Positions 1 to 9,932 of a stretch of DNA of 64,000 nucleotides are shown in pieces; the stretch's first letter is position 1, and the number at the start of each line of letters is the position of its first letter. The notes below the pieces were generated by a model, which searched no databases, was not told the DNA's origin, and saw nothing but the letters and a program-made list of their open reading frames with translations. The translations under genes were made by a program, and so were the position numbers. Source of the stretch: Roseibacillus persicicus (GTDB taxonomy: Bacteria; Verrucomicrobiota; Verrucomicrobiia; Verrucomicrobiales; Akkermansiaceae); contig NZ_BMXI01000001.1 of the NCBI RefSeq assembly GCF_014651675.1, positions 127,968-191,967 of the forward strand. Direction: 5' to 3'.

Positions 1-733
1 TCCAATCGGTGACCACGCGGAAGAACTGTCGCGGACCTGGTGACGGAGGGACTGTGGGAGAATTGATTTGGCTGGCCAATTGAGCAGCCTGCGCGGCATT
101 CATTTCGTCCAATTTGGCAATGACGAGATCGAGAACTTCCTGATTGCGCGGAGAAGGTTGGGAAACCTCCGGGGGCTCAATCGGATCCAAGCCCGGAGAG
201 AGTGTGACCAGCATGTAGTCTTCAAAGTTCCAAACAGCAAGGGGAGTCGATGCCCAGGCGGGATCCAATTGACCTGCAATCAGATGGGAGTGAGACGAGG
301 AAGTGGCTGAGTCTATCCAAGTAACCACAACTCCACCACCCGAAGCCACGTTCAATGTTACAGTTACGATTTCAGGGATGTTTTGAGAAACAAGAGGACT
401 TGCAGGATTGCCACCAGAACCACTGGGCGGCGTTGAAACAACGATCTCACGAAGACCAATGGCAAGTTCGTGTCCCAGCCCATAGACGTGCTCCGTAACC
501 GTCTCCCACTGGTTCAGATCGCTGCTACGCTCGACCTGATGGCCAACTCCGGGAATCGTTTCCACAACCAGAACCTCCAAGGTCTCGCCTTCGACCGTCA
601 TCCGGTCCAACCTCCAGTCGAGGCTCGGTCGAAGCTCGGTCGAGGATTTGACTGGGCGAGTAATTGCGGAAAAGGAACCACTAATAGGACAACTGGAAAA
701 ACTTTTCTCATCGCTTACCGAGTCTCTAGTCAT
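1..733 (-). CDS. Secreted module-repeat protein, leader frameshifted, 3' end outside window
   Basis: The reading frame is open from an ATG at 733 to the window edge (244 codons), so the C-terminus is missing. It carries two weakly repeated segments of the 'VERSSDLNQWETV ... FFRVVTDW' type, a short beta-rich module seen at the ends of many verrucomicrobial secreted proteins. Function is unknown. The ATG-733 reading has no signal peptide. A perfect one (MRKVFPVVLLVVPFPQLLAQ) starts at ATG 711 in another frame and stops at 598-600 after 37 codons. A period-11 tract at 617-644 lies exactly between the two frames, and removing one 11-bp unit joins them. The gene is therefore frameshifted, phase-variable or affected by a sequence error. 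Confidence is high that the body is coding and low on the true start. Confidence 0.6.
   Translation of the reverse strand, partial: MTRDSVSDEKSFSSCPISGSFSAITRPVKSSTELRPSLDWRLDRMTVEGETLEVLVVETIPGVGHQVERSSDLNQWETVTEHVYGLGHELAIGLREIVVSTPPSGSGGNPASPLVSQNIPEIVTVTLNVASGGGVVVTWIDSATSSSHSHLIAGQLDPAWASTPLAVWNFEDYMLVTLSPGLDPIEPPEVSQPSPRNQEVLDLVIAKLDEMNAAQAAQLASQINSPTVPPSPGPRQFFRVVTDW
617..644. repeat. Period-11 tandem tract (about 2.5 copies) inside a coding leader
   Basis: On the coding (minus) strand the tract reads CTCGACCGAGC, TTCGACCGAGC, CTCGAC, which is two 11-bp units differing at one base plus six bases of a third. Eleven is not a multiple of three, so gain or loss of one unit changes the frame between the signal peptide at 711 and the body of the protein. 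Confidence 0.85.
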
Positions 734-1054
734 TTGAACGAACACTGAACAGTAAAAACGCGCCGTTTGATCCACTTCATTAAGGGCTTCCTCACTGATA
801 GCCTTATCAGTTCGTCGAGCGCCCCAAACGCTCCTCAAGGTCGTTCAAAGAGTATCGGTAAGACAATACCTTTGTATGCTCATAGCGAATCAGCAGACTT
901 TGGAACCACTCAACCCGGCTCAACAAAGACTATCCATTCGCCCTCATTTGAGGCCGTAAAAAAACGCAATGAGAGTCTCATGTGAGACCATCACTGCATT
1001 CAACTTGATTCGAGCTGTTAAGACGATTGAAATACCGCCCTCAACCCGCTCTCT
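734..1054. other. Intergenic, nothing recognised
   Basis: These 321 bases separate two minus-strand genes. Only short overlapping open frames without recognisable protein character are present. The part next to 733 should hold the promoter of the leftmost gene, but I see no convincing -35/-10 pair, and there is no clear terminator for the gene ending at 1055. Confidence 0.5.
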
Positions 1055-4000
1055 CTACTTCTTCCGGATCAACGCCAGCCAGTCTTCTTTGTCCGGTGCG
1101 GTGAGGGGTTTTTGCAGGGTAGTTGTCTGGCCCATTTCGCCAGTGCGGGGATTGAACCAGGTGAGGGTGAAGTCTCCTGAAGGAAGTTCGATCTTGGTCG
1201 AGCCTCCAGTGGGGAGATAGACGAGGTAGACTTCCCCTTCCTTCGCCAGGCAATACTTGGAGTTGTCGTCCTTGGTATTTCCCACCAAATCATTGCGGTT
1301 GACCATTGCCTCCATCGGGATGTTCTGGTCGCGGAAGAAGTTGAGGGCATGACGGCAGTAGTCCCAGCTGAGGTCGCGGGAACGCCAGTCTTCGCAGATG
1401 AGGTCGTTCTGGGGCAGCTTATAGCCGAAGTAGTATTCAACGCCCATTCCCCCAGCCATGAAGGTTCCCCAGAGGGTGTATTTGCGGCAATCGTGGATGG
1501 ACGGGCCTTGGTAATCCTTGGGCATGCCCGGATAGTCGGGGTCCGCCGGCATGCCGATGCTGGCGTCTCCGGGTTCGTCAAAGGCCACAGCCCAAGGCTG
1601 GCCCTTCTCATTGGAACGCTTGATCCACTTCAGGACCTGCTTGTGACAATCCTTCAGGTTGCTGTTTTGCAAAGACACGCCGGTGAAGGCTTTCTCGCCG
1701 AGAAGAGGATTGTAGACCTTGTCCTGCTGATCGGGAAAAGTGTGGATGACGACGTGATTGTCGTAGGGGTCGGTCGCTTGAACAAATTTCGCCATGTCCA
1801 TCTGCTGCTTGGTCGACTGGGTGTTTTCTTCCCCCAGGTTCCAGTTGAGCGCGAGGTGGTGGCCGAAGCGCGCAATCAGCTCGCGGCAATAGAGACGGCG
1901 CTCGGGTCCGAGGTCTCCCCCGTCGAGGGATGAGCGGATGATTCGGTCGTTGCCCTTGTGACCAGCGCGGTTGTCGTCAATCTCGGTCTCCTGCATCTTG
2001 AAGTGAAGGAAAAGACCCTTGGCGGTGGCGTGATCGAAGACGATGTTCCACTGGTCCAGCTTGCTGCAATCGTAGTGCATCTTGTCGCGCGGAGCGACGA
2101 AGGGCCAGACGTTGCTGCCATCGCCATCCACGTTGTAGGGAAGGAAGGAGAAGGCGTTGCAGCCCTCTTCAGCCAAATAGTTGAGCGCTCCGATCAGCCC
2201 CTTGCCCTTGCCATCCTTCCAAGTGGGGTCGCCCTCGTTCCAATCCCGGACGTGGGCGGACCACGTTTTCAGGGGAACCTTTTTGGGATTGAGCGCCTTG
2301 GTATCGTCGAAGTCGGCGTAACCTAACAGCGTCTCGGGAGCATCGGCCCCCGCCTTCAGGAAGTAGCTCTTGTCGCCCTGAAACTGCAGGAGATTTTTCC
2401 CCACATAGGCAAGTCGTCCCCGCGCGCGAAAGTCAGGCGCCTGTTTGTCGGAGGCTGCGATCTCGAAAGTTCCGGTCTTACCATGCAAAGGCTTCACCTG
2501 TTTCCCCTTATCGGCCTCTCCAGTGATGAGGCCAGGAGCAGTGAGCAAGGAAACTTGATAACTCCACTTGCCAGGCGCGGGAGGACTGAAGTGCACCCGC
2601 CACTTGGTGCCGGACTGGGCCGAACTCTCTCCCGCATTGCCATCAGCGGCAAAGTAGCCGGGCACTTGCAGAGACTTACCCGAGTCATGGGTGAAGGTGA
2701 CGCTCAGATCATAGTCGGTGAACGGATTGGGCTGATTGTCCAACTCGTGGGCGTAGGGACCGTCGAAGGTCAGGGACACGGCGTGCCATTGCTGGAGCTC
2801 GCCACTGACGACCACCGAGCCATCGCCATTCGCTTGGCGCGGGAGCTGCAGGGGCGGTCCGGCGGGCTTTGCTTCGGCAGTCTTCTTTTGCGGGGCCTTA
2901 TACTTTGCAACCGCTTTGCGAGTTGCTTCATCGGCAGGCTGGAAGGCGATTCCGGACCAGCGGGCGCGCGCGTATTCCTTGCCATCCGCGCTCGCAATCA
3001 CCGAGGAAACCTTGATGACGTCGCCGGGGTTGACCTCAATCTTCTGGAAAGTGGCGTGAAAGCGAGCGCTCTCGTCGAAAGTGTCCTCGGACAGCGGGGC
3101 CTGATGAAGACCCACCACCTCGTCATTGACCGCGAGTGCAAAGGTCGAACTCCCGTCATTTTCCCCCACCGACCGCAGAGTCAGATTGTAAACTCCTGCG
3201 GGGAAAGGAGACGGGGTGGAAGCATTGGCCGCCTTGTGCTGGTCGGGATTGATCGCCGCCCACTTGCCTTGATCGAGATAGTAGCTGGAGCCCTCCAACT
3301 GAAAGTCTTTTGCGGAAAGAAAAAGGCTTTTAGGAGCAGGGACTTGTTTTTTCGAGGGAGATGCCTGGTCGCCTTCTTTGACGACTGGAAAAGCCTTCGG
3401 CAGGCTTCCCGCCTGCACGGCCGAATCCGGGCCAGTGCCTTCGGGGGTGTAGTCCTTGCGGTTAACGAGCAAAATCTTGTCGAGCGCGATGCCGTCCTCG
3501 CGCATGGAGACCTGAATCGTGTGCACTCCGGCGGAAGGCACCTCCAGGGTCAGGATGCCAGGCACCCCGACGTGCACTTTCTCGGTGCGCTGCGCGCTCT
3601 TCCAGTGCCACTTGTTTTTCACAATGGTCTGCCACCTCTGCGCGGTCTCGGGCCAAGTGCCATTGATGCCAAAGTGTAGTCCATTGTCCTCCGAAGTGGT
3701 CGAGCAAGCCCGCGCCCACAGCCAATAGGTGCCCGGGGTCTCGAAGTGAACCGGATAGCTCAGAACCGCCAGCTTGCCCGGCTCATTGGAAAAATTCTCA
3801 CCCGTGATGAGCTTGTCGCCATGTGTGCGCCGCGTGTCGGGAAGGATCTCGAGGTATGCCCCCCCGGAAGCACCCGCAATATGCGAAGGGTCTCCATCGG
3901 GCTCCACTTGGGGAGTCTGGTCGCGGGTGGTGAGATACCAGGCCCGCGTATCGGCTAGCTCTTGCTTGGTAAAATGCTCGGCTTCGATGGCGACGATTCC

Positions 4001-4099
4001 GCCTTTTTCGGCAAAAACCAAATCGCTTTTCGCCAGGGGCAGTTGAGATTCAGCACCGACGACTCCATTGGCTACGGTTAAAAGGGTGAGGATTTTCAC
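1055..4099 (-). CDS. DUF5060-type glycoside hydrolase-like secreted protein
   Basis: 1014 residues with a GTG start (MKILTLLTVANGVVGA signal peptide; GAGG lies 10 nt upstream). The N-terminal 35-240 region (IEAEHFTKQ...) and the following beta-sandwich resemble carbohydrate-binding modules. Residues about 420-540 match the DUF5060 domain, and the C-terminal half is a TIM-barrel of the DUF4038/GH140-like type with a final beta domain (putative collagen-binding type). The segment NWNLGEEN (752-759) and AFDEPG (Glu842) are the likely acid/base and nucleophile. It probably hydrolyses a plant or algal polysaccharide outside the cytoplasm. The DUF2891 gene is 83 nt upstream on the same strand and may be co-transcribed. 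Substrate cannot be inferred. Confidence 0.85.
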   Translation of the reverse strand: MKILTLLTVANGVVGAESQLPLAKSDLVFAEKGGIVAIEAEHFTKQELADTRAWYLTTRDQTPQVEPDGDPSHIAGASGGAYLEILPDTRRTHGDKLITGENFSNEPGKLAVLSYPVHFETPGTYWLWARACSTTSEDNGLHFGINGTWPETAQRWQTIVKNKWHWKSAQRTEKVHVGVPGILTLEVPSAGVHTIQVSMREDGIALDKILLVNRKDYTPEGTGPDSAVQAGSLPKAFPVVKEGDQASPSKKQVPAPKSLFLSAKDFQLEGSSYYLDQGKWAAINPDQHKAANASTPSPFPAGVYNLTLRSVGENDGSSTFALAVNDEVVGLHQAPLSEDTFDESARFHATFQKIEVNPGDVIKVSSVIASADGKEYARARWSGIAFQPADEATRKAVAKYKAPQKKTAEAKPAGPPLQLPRQANGDGSVVVSGELQQWHAVSLTFDGPYAHELDNQPNPFTDYDLSVTFTHDSGKSLQVPGYFAADGNAGESSAQSGTKWRVHFSPPAPGKWSYQVSLLTAPGLITGEADKGKQVKPLHGKTGTFEIAASDKQAPDFRARGRLAYVGKNLLQFQGDKSYFLKAGADAPETLLGYADFDDTKALNPKKVPLKTWSAHVRDWNEGDPTWKDGKGKGLIGALNYLAEEGCNAFSFLPYNVDGDGSNVWPFVAPRDKMHYDCSKLDQWNIVFDHATAKGLFLHFKMQETEIDDNRAGHKGNDRIIRSSLDGGDLGPERRLYCRELIARFGHHLALNWNLGEENTQSTKQQMDMAKFVQATDPYDNHVVIHTFPDQQDKVYNPLLGEKAFTGVSLQNSNLKDCHKQVLKWIKRSNEKGQPWAVAFDEPGDASIGMPADPDYPGMPKDYQGPSIHDCRKYTLWGTFMAGGMGVEYYFGYKLPQNDLICEDWRSRDLSWDYCRHALNFFRDQNIPMEAMVNRNDLVGNTKDDNSKYCLAKEGEVYLVYLPTGGSTKIELPSGDFTLTWFNPRTGEMGQTTTLQKPLTAPDKEDWLALIRKK

Positions 4100-4182
4100 G
4101 ATAGAGAAATACCTCGCCTATTCCCCTTTTCCTACACTAAAATTCAGCTCTTTTCTTTGCAAAATTCGTCATCTCAAAACAT

Positions 4183-5250
4183 TCAATCGCGTCCCACCCG
4201 AGTTTGTAAATAGATAGCGAAAGAACCCAACCAATGCTCACCTTCATAACTTCCACTCCAAACCTGCCGCAATCCTTCCTTGGCGTGCAGGTCCGCGGCT
4301 TTCTCCAACACTTCCCGGCGAGCATCACTCTGGGACAAAGCCTCCGCAATTGAACGCATTGTCCAGGCCCGCGTCAGGTTGAGACCGACCAGGTGCACCA
4401 AGTGCCCGTCCTCCAAATCCGAAACCTGAACCGGCTGCAAAAGGTTCCCCAGTTCCCCTTCCGCGAGCCTGGGAAAGAAGCGGTCCAGCCAATTGGAATA
4501 GGCTCTTTTCGGCAAAATACGCCGCATCAAGTCAGCCTCGTTGAGACCGGGCGAGAAGAAGTCATTCCCCGAGGGCTCATAGCGCACGGGGTAGTCCCGA
4601 TCGTCTCCGTAGAAGGCCTGCGCTTTGGCCTCTAACAGCTCAACGAATTCCTCATCCTCGACCCCGCGTGCATAGTCAATGAACTGACCCAGGGGAAAAG
4701 CGGATTCGGGGTGAAAGCCACAACGAATCGGCCAATCGAGTTTGGGAAGATAGGTCTTGGCATGCTTCACAATAACCTTTTCCAAAGGACGATAATGCTT
4801 GGCCCATACTTTGCCTTCCTCGTCATCCCAGCTTCTCAATTCCAGCGCCAACCGCAAGGCCCATGCCCAGCCATACATGCGCTCGAAACTCGGGTTGGCG
4901 GTGAGATAATCGGCCTCGGCCTGGAGGGCATCTTCCGTGAAGCGGCCGGCCAAAACTCCCCTCACCTTCGGAGCCCACTCGGCTTCGGGAAAGAGCTTGA
5001 GCAAGCGCACCAAGGTCCAGTGACCATGAACGGAGGAATGCCAATCGAAGTGCCCATAGAACACCGGGTTCCACTCCCGAGGAGTCTTGTTGTCCTCCGG
5101 GGTGCGCCAGACGTGACCCGGCTTGTTCGGGAACTGCCGGTCAATTCCACCCAAGGCCAAGTCCACGTAGCGACCTGCTTGCACTTCATTAAAGGTGGGC
5201 TCTTGGGCCGAAACAAAATTCATCATGAGAACTACCAGAAACCATTTCAC
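4183..5250 (-). CDS. DUF2891 family secreted protein
   Basis: The family is recognised by the block GHFDWHSSVHGHW and by the overall alpha-helical composition typical of (alpha/alpha) toroids. The biochemical function of DUF2891 is not established, though the toroid fold suggests a sugar-processing role. I place the start at GTG 5250 (355 residues) because it begins a short signal peptide (VKWFLVVLMMNFVSA) and has AGG just upstream; the frame stays open to an ATG at 5286. It lies upstream of the glycosidase on the same strand, consistent with a small catabolic operon. Confidence 0.8.
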   Translation of the reverse strand: MKWFLVVLMMNFVSAQEPTFNEVQAGRYVDLALGGIDRQFPNKPGHVWRTPEDNKTPREWNPVFYGHFDWHSSVHGHWTLVRLLKLFPEAEWAPKVRGVLAGRFTEDALQAEADYLTANPSFERMYGWAWALRLALELRSWDDEEGKVWAKHYRPLEKVIVKHAKTYLPKLDWPIRCGFHPESAFPLGQFIDYARGVEDEEFVELLEAKAQAFYGDDRDYPVRYEPSGNDFFSPGLNEADLMRRILPKRAYSNWLDRFFPRLAEGELGNLLQPVQVSDLEDGHLVHLVGLNLTRAWTMRSIAEALSQSDARREVLEKAADLHAKEGLRQVWSGSYEGEHWLGSFAIYLQTRVGRD

Positions 5251-5362
5251 GACACCTAATAAAAAGCATTCCAACCCAACCCGCAAGCGGGACTTCTTAA
5301 CGCAGTCTTTACAATCTCCAGCGCAACCTCAGGCTATTCACGCGGTTCCCATTTTTGTCCCC

Positions 5363-8300
5363 ATGAAACCCCTCTTGCTCCTTCTTGCACTTCTCCTGAG
5401 CTTTCCACTGATAGCGGCTCCCATAACTGATTCGTGGCTGACTGAGCTCTCCGGCCGCTACGCCCGCATCTATCCCGACAACGATGCCCGCGATGCCCAA
5501 GCGCCCGTGACCACTTGGGCCCGGGGACAGGGGGTGCAAGCGCTGCCGACCTATGCGGGAGTGAGTGAGGTCTCCGCCACGGAAAGCGACGTCTACATCC
5601 GGACCTCCAACCTGGGCTTTCACATTATGGGCCCGTGGTATGGCGAGACGGGCAACCTGTTCCCCAACTACCCCGCCAATCGGGCGGTGCTTTACCGCTT
5701 CCCCCGCACCCCGGTCATCCCTTCGGAAAAAGCGCTCACCGGCCTGGGGGCCATCGGCTACTTTGTGGACGGGATCTCGATGTTCGACTCGCGGGATGCC
5801 TTTTCCTACGACAATTCCGCCGGAGTCGATGATGGCCCGACCGCTGGCGCCGGGGTCAATGGCGATGGGGTCTGGAACCGCGATGCCTTCGTGAACGAAA
5901 GTCCGACCTTCGATGCCGCCAACGCTCACCAGGCGGGTCCCACCCATCATTACCACGCCAACCCACCCGCATTGCGCCATCTGTTAGGAGGATCGGTGAC
6001 CTACGAGGAAGCCAGCAACACCTACACCGAGGCCCCCAATGGCGAGCACTCCCCCATCATCGGGTGGGTGCGCGATGGCCTGCCCGTCTATGGGCCCTAC
6101 GCCTACTCCGATCCCAGCGATCCGCAGAGCCCGGTGCGCCGAATGATTTCGGGTTACCAAAAGCGGGACGGCAGCAATGGCTCGACCAATCTCACCGCCA
6201 CCGGACGCACCACCCGTCCCCAGTGGCAGGTTCGCAATGAAGGGCTCCCGGCCGCCCTCGCCACCAATCAATACGGCCCCGCAGTCTCGGCCCAGTATGT
6301 GTTGGGTCACTATTTGGAAGACTACGCTTACAAGGGCGACCTCGGGCTGACTCTCTATGAGGGCTCCGGGACTTTCGATGAGGCCCTGCACTTCGATCTC
6401 AACGAATACAATGTCCGCTGGGGGGTGACTCCGGAGTTTCCCGATGGGACCTGGGCCTACTTCACCTGCATCGATCCCGTGGGCACGCCGGTCTTTCCCT
6501 ACAATATCTCTCGCTACTTCTTTGGCGAACCCAAGGGCGACAATACGACAACCATCCCCGCTACCGCCGAGACGATTTTTGAGGGCGGACCCGAGAAAGA
6601 ACTGACTTTTCAAAAGATTCTAACAGCCGACGAAAGCGGTGACGTCACCCTCGTTTGGGATTCGGCCGAAGGCGGCAACTACACCCTCTCAAGCAGCGAA
6701 TCTCTAGACGAGGACTGGCAACCCCTCGCCCGCGTCGCTGGAGCCGATGCCACTACCAGCCTGGTGGATAGCGCGAGACTCTCTGCAGACGAACAGCAAT
6801 TCTATCAGATCACTCTCGACTACCTGCAACCCTTCGACGATGCGGGCTTTGACTACGATGGCTCTCTGGTCTCCACCGGCCCGCAGCACAATGTTCTCCT
6901 CCTTATCGTTGACGACTGGGGCCTCGATGCCTCGGAGCTCTACAATACCGAGCCATCCGCTCAACTGGCCAACATGCCGAATCTCAAAGCCTTGGCGGAA
7001 AGCGGACTCCTCTTCACCCGAGGGTATTCCCAAGCTCTCTGCTCACCTACACGCGCGACCATCCTAACAGGTCGTCAACCCTATCAACACGGTGTAGGCA
7101 ATCCGCAATCCGATTCTACCCTCCCCGCTTCCGAACTGACCTTTCCTGAAATCATCGCGAACGAAGTCCCCGAATACGGACTCGCTTCTTTTGGAAAATG
7201 GCATCTGGGCTCCGGTGAGACTGGCCCTTTCGAGACCGGCGGCTGGCCTCACTTTTCGGGGACTCTGGTCGGAGGCCTGCCCGACTACTACGATTGGTCC
7301 CGGGTGGAGCTCAAAGAGGGCGTGCTCACCGACGCTGGCACGACGACCAGCACCTACGCCACCACCGCCCAAGTGGATGCAGCCGTGTCCTTTATCAATG
7401 AGCAAGGTGACGATCCCTGGGTCGTCTGGATGGGCTTCAATGCCCCGCACACCCCTTTCCAGGATCCACCTGCCAACCTCGCTCCAGCAGGTGGCTACTC
7501 CATCACTGGCGACTCCAACACCGCTCTCTACATCCGCATGTTAGAAGCCCTTGATACCGAAATTGGACGCTTGCTCCAATCGGTTGATTTGGCCTCCACC
7601 AACATCATCGTTATTGGCGACAATGGCACCCCCGGCCAGGTGGACCAAGCCCCTGCCGGCGGATTGGCCGGGGCGAAAGGCAACCTCACCGAAGGCGGGA
7701 TTCACGTGCCCTTCTTTGCCCACGGACCGGACATCATTCACACCGGAACCACTGACAAGCTCGTCCATGTCGTCGACCTCTTTTCCACCGTTCTCGAACT
7801 CACCGGTATCAATGTTAGTGCTGCAACTGACGGGATCGAGCTCCACTCGCACTCTCTCGTTCCAATCTTCAACGGAAATGATTTCGAAGAACGCTGCATC
7901 ATCTCCGAGCAATTCAATTCCACTATCGGGAACGGCCGCGCAATCATCATCGACCAATGGCCACACTACAAACTGATCTCCAGTCAGGACGTGACCGATC
8001 CAGACGACACCCCCTCCTACCAGATGTATGAGCTGGGGGCCAACGGGATGGAAATCAGCACCCTCACCACTCCCCCCAACCCCGGCGACCCTTGGGAGGA
8101 GGCCTACTCGGCGCTCGTGGCGAAAGACCAATCCCTGCAACCCTTCGTCACCACCACCCAAACCGTCTATCTGGAACTCCCCAATGCCACCGGACCAGCC
8201 GGAGTCCCGCAAAATGAAGCCCTTCTCCCGACCTCCGTGACCATCGATGGCATCGACGTCCTATCCATTGAAGGACGTCTCGACCAGGACGACAACTACG

Positions 8301-8443
8301 ACCGCGTCTGGGTAAAGGTCCTCGTTCCGGCTGGACAAACCATCACCCCCGCGACGGCGAATGCGGTTGTCACTTTCACCGACAATCCCAATACCGGCGA
8401 TCCTCGCGTTTTTACTGCAATTCAGGTCCTACTCACGACGTAA
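5363..8443 (+). CDS. YHYH domain-sulfatase fusion, secreted
   Basis: 1026 residues. The signal peptide MKPLLLLLALLLSFPLIAA fixes the start at ATG 5363, although the frame is open further upstream. Residues about 50-400 form a YHYH-domain region (THHYH with H195-H196-Y197-H198, then IIGWVRDGLPVYGPYAY). A short module (about 420-490, SSSESLDEDWQPL...FYQITL) links it to a type I sulfatase (about 510-880). The sulfatase has LLLIVDDWG metal ligands and CSPTR with Cys560, the residue converted to formylglycine, then FGKWHLG. The C-terminal region of about 130 residues is unassigned. It should hydrolyse sulfate esters in the periplasm or outside. No anaerobic or FGE-type maturase is in the window. 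The next sulfatase starts 10 nt downstream, so the two are probably one operon. Confidence 0.88.
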   Translation: MKPLLLLLALLLSFPLIAAPITDSWLTELSGRYARIYPDNDARDAQAPVTTWARGQGVQALPTYAGVSEVSATESDVYIRTSNLGFHIMGPWYGETGNLFPNYPANRAVLYRFPRTPVIPSEKALTGLGAIGYFVDGISMFDSRDAFSYDNSAGVDDGPTAGAGVNGDGVWNRDAFVNESPTFDAANAHQAGPTHHYHANPPALRHLLGGSVTYEEASNTYTEAPNGEHSPIIGWVRDGLPVYGPYAYSDPSDPQSPVRRMISGYQKRDGSNGSTNLTATGRTTRPQWQVRNEGLPAALATNQYGPAVSAQYVLGHYLEDYAYKGDLGLTLYEGSGTFDEALHFDLNEYNVRWGVTPEFPDGTWAYFTCIDPVGTPVFPYNISRYFFGEPKGDNTTTIPATAETIFEGGPEKELTFQKILTADESGDVTLVWDSAEGGNYTLSSSESLDEDWQPLARVAGADATTSLVDSARLSADEQQFYQITLDYLQPFDDAGFDYDGSLVSTGPQHNVLLLIVDDWGLDASELYNTEPSAQLANMPNLKALAESGLLFTRGYSQALCSPTRATILTGRQPYQHGVGNPQSDSTLPASELTFPEIIANEVPEYGLASFGKWHLGSGETGPFETGGWPHFSGTLVGGLPDYYDWSRVELKEGVLTDAGTTTSTYATTAQVDAAVSFINEQGDDPWVVWMGFNAPHTPFQDPPANLAPAGGYSITGDSNTALYIRMLEALDTEIGRLLQSVDLASTNIIVIGDNGTPGQVDQAPAGGLAGAKGNLTEGGIHVPFFAHGPDIIHTGTTDKLVHVVDLFSTVLELTGINVSAATDGIELHSHSLVPIFNGNDFEERCIISEQFNSTIGNGRAIIIDQWPHYKLISSQDVTDPDDTPSYQMYELGANGMEISTLTTPPNPGDPWEEAYSALVAKDQSLQPFVTTTQTVYLELPNATGPAGVPQNEALLPTSVTIDGIDVLSIEGRLDQDDNYDRVWVKVLVPAGQTITPATANAVVTFTDNPNTGDPRVFTAIQVLLTT

Positions 8444-8453
8444 TACTCGCGAA

Positions 8454-9932
8454 ATGCTCTCGAAGATTCTCCTCGTCACCCTTTGCTCCGTATCCAGCCT
8501 CTGGGCCGAGCCCCAGAAGAACATCCTGCTCATCGTCACCGATGATCAATCGCCCTTCACCCTATCCACCTACGGCAACAAGGTCTGCCACACCCCGAAC
8601 CTCGATAAACTCGCGGCCTCCGGGATGGTGCTGGACCAAGCCTATCACATGGGTTCGATGAGCGGCGCGGTCTGCACTCCCTCCCGCACCATGATCATGA
8701 CTGGGCGCACCCTCTGGCACCTGCCGCAATTGCCTAGAAAGAACAAGAAGCTCAAGCCAGCAGAAGTGAAGCTCAGCCAGGAAATCACCAACAACTCTCT
8801 CCCCGCCGTTTTCAATCGGGCTGGTTACGAAACCTTCCGCACCTGCAAAGTCGGCAACAGCTTCGCCCCCGCCAACAAGCTCTTCACCACTGTGCGCGAT
8901 AAAAGCAACCGGGGGGCAACCGAGAAGGACGGAAGCCAGTGGCACGGACGGCAGGCCCTGGAGTTTCTCGACACCTACGAGGAGTCGAAAAACGAGAAGC
9001 CTTTCCTGATGTATCTCGGCTTTTCCCACCCCCATGACGAACGCACCGGACGGGATGACCTCAATAAAAAGTATGGCGCGGTGAACACCAAGACCCCGCC
9101 CACGGAGATCAACCCGAAGTCCCCAAAAGTTCCAAACACCTGGCTCCCAGCCCATCCCTTCCACCACGGCCATCCCGGTCTGCGCGACGAAGTCAAGGTC
9201 CCCGGAGTCCTCACCTCCCGCACCGAGGCCACCATCCGCAACGAAATTGGACGCGAGTATGCCTGCATCGAGAACATCGACGAGCAGCTCGGCCTCGTCA
9301 TGAAAAAATTGGAAGAAATGGGCGAACTGGAAAACACCTACATCCTCTTCACCTCCGATCATGGCATTTCCGTCGGTCGTCATGGTTTGACCGGAAAGCA
9401 GAATCTCTACGAGCATACTTGGCGGGTCCCCTTCCTCGCCAGTGGACCTGGCATCGAGCCTGGCAGCCGCGCACCTGGCAGAGGCTACCTCCTCGACATT
9501 CTGCCCACGGTCTGCGAACTCGCCGAAGTTCCCGTCCCCGCAACCGCCCAAGGCAAAAGCCTGAAACCAGTTCTGTTAGGAGAGAAAAAGGCCGTTCGCG
9601 ACGTCCTCTACGGAGCCTATTGCGGCGGAACCAAGCCCGGCATGCGCTCGGTGCGCAAGGGCGACTGGAAGTTGATCAAGTATGATGTCCTCGATGGCAA
9701 AGTGAGAGAGACCCAGCTCTTCAACCTGAAAGAAAATCCCGATGAACTCCTTGCCGAGCATCAGGCGGAGGAGGTCGTGGCGGCTACCGGAATCAAGCCC
9801 GAAGCCCTGCAAGTCGACCTCGCGGAAAAGCCTGAATACTCCGAAAAACTCGCCGAAATGGAAGCTCTTCTCCTAAGCGAGATGACTCGATTGGAAGACC
9901 CTTACCGTCTCTGGGACCAAGAACAGAAATGA
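8454..9932 (+). CDS. Type I sulfatase, secreted
   Basis: 492 residues. ATG 8454 gives the signal peptide MLSKILLVTLCSVSSLWA; the frame is open upstream but overlaps the previous gene. Motifs are NILLIVTDDQSP (metal ligands), VCTPSR with Cys74 as the formylglycine site, and LFTSDHG (metal-binding Asp-His). The length fits the S1 sulfatase family. The upstream sulfatase is 10 nt away, and the downstream protease starts inside this gene's stop region (ATGA overlap at 9929-9932), so the three form one translationally coupled unit. Substrate is unknown; a sulfated polysaccharide is the natural guess. Confidence 0.92.
   Translation: MLSKILLVTLCSVSSLWAEPQKNILLIVTDDQSPFTLSTYGNKVCHTPNLDKLAASGMVLDQAYHMGSMSGAVCTPSRTMIMTGRTLWHLPQLPRKNKKLKPAEVKLSQEITNNSLPAVFNRAGYETFRTCKVGNSFAPANKLFTTVRDKSNRGATEKDGSQWHGRQALEFLDTYEESKNEKPFLMYLGFSHPHDERTGRDDLNKKYGAVNTKTPPTEINPKSPKVPNTWLPAHPFHHGHPGLRDEVKVPGVLTSRTEATIRNEIGREYACIENIDEQLGLVMKKLEEMGELENTYILFTSDHGISVGRHGLTGKQNLYEHTWRVPFLASGPGIEPGSRAPGRGYLLDILPTVCELAEVPVPATAQGKSLKPVLLGEKKAVRDVLYGAYCGGTKPGMRSVRKGDWKLIKYDVLDGKVRETQLFNLKENPDELLAEHQAEEVVAATGIKPEALQVDLAEKPEYSEKLAEMEALLLSEMTRLEDPYRLWDQEQK

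Noticed and set aside
767-985. 72-codon plus-strand frame
   Set aside because: Ser/Pro-rich without domain, signal peptide or ribosome binding site; likely chance in a non-coding gap.
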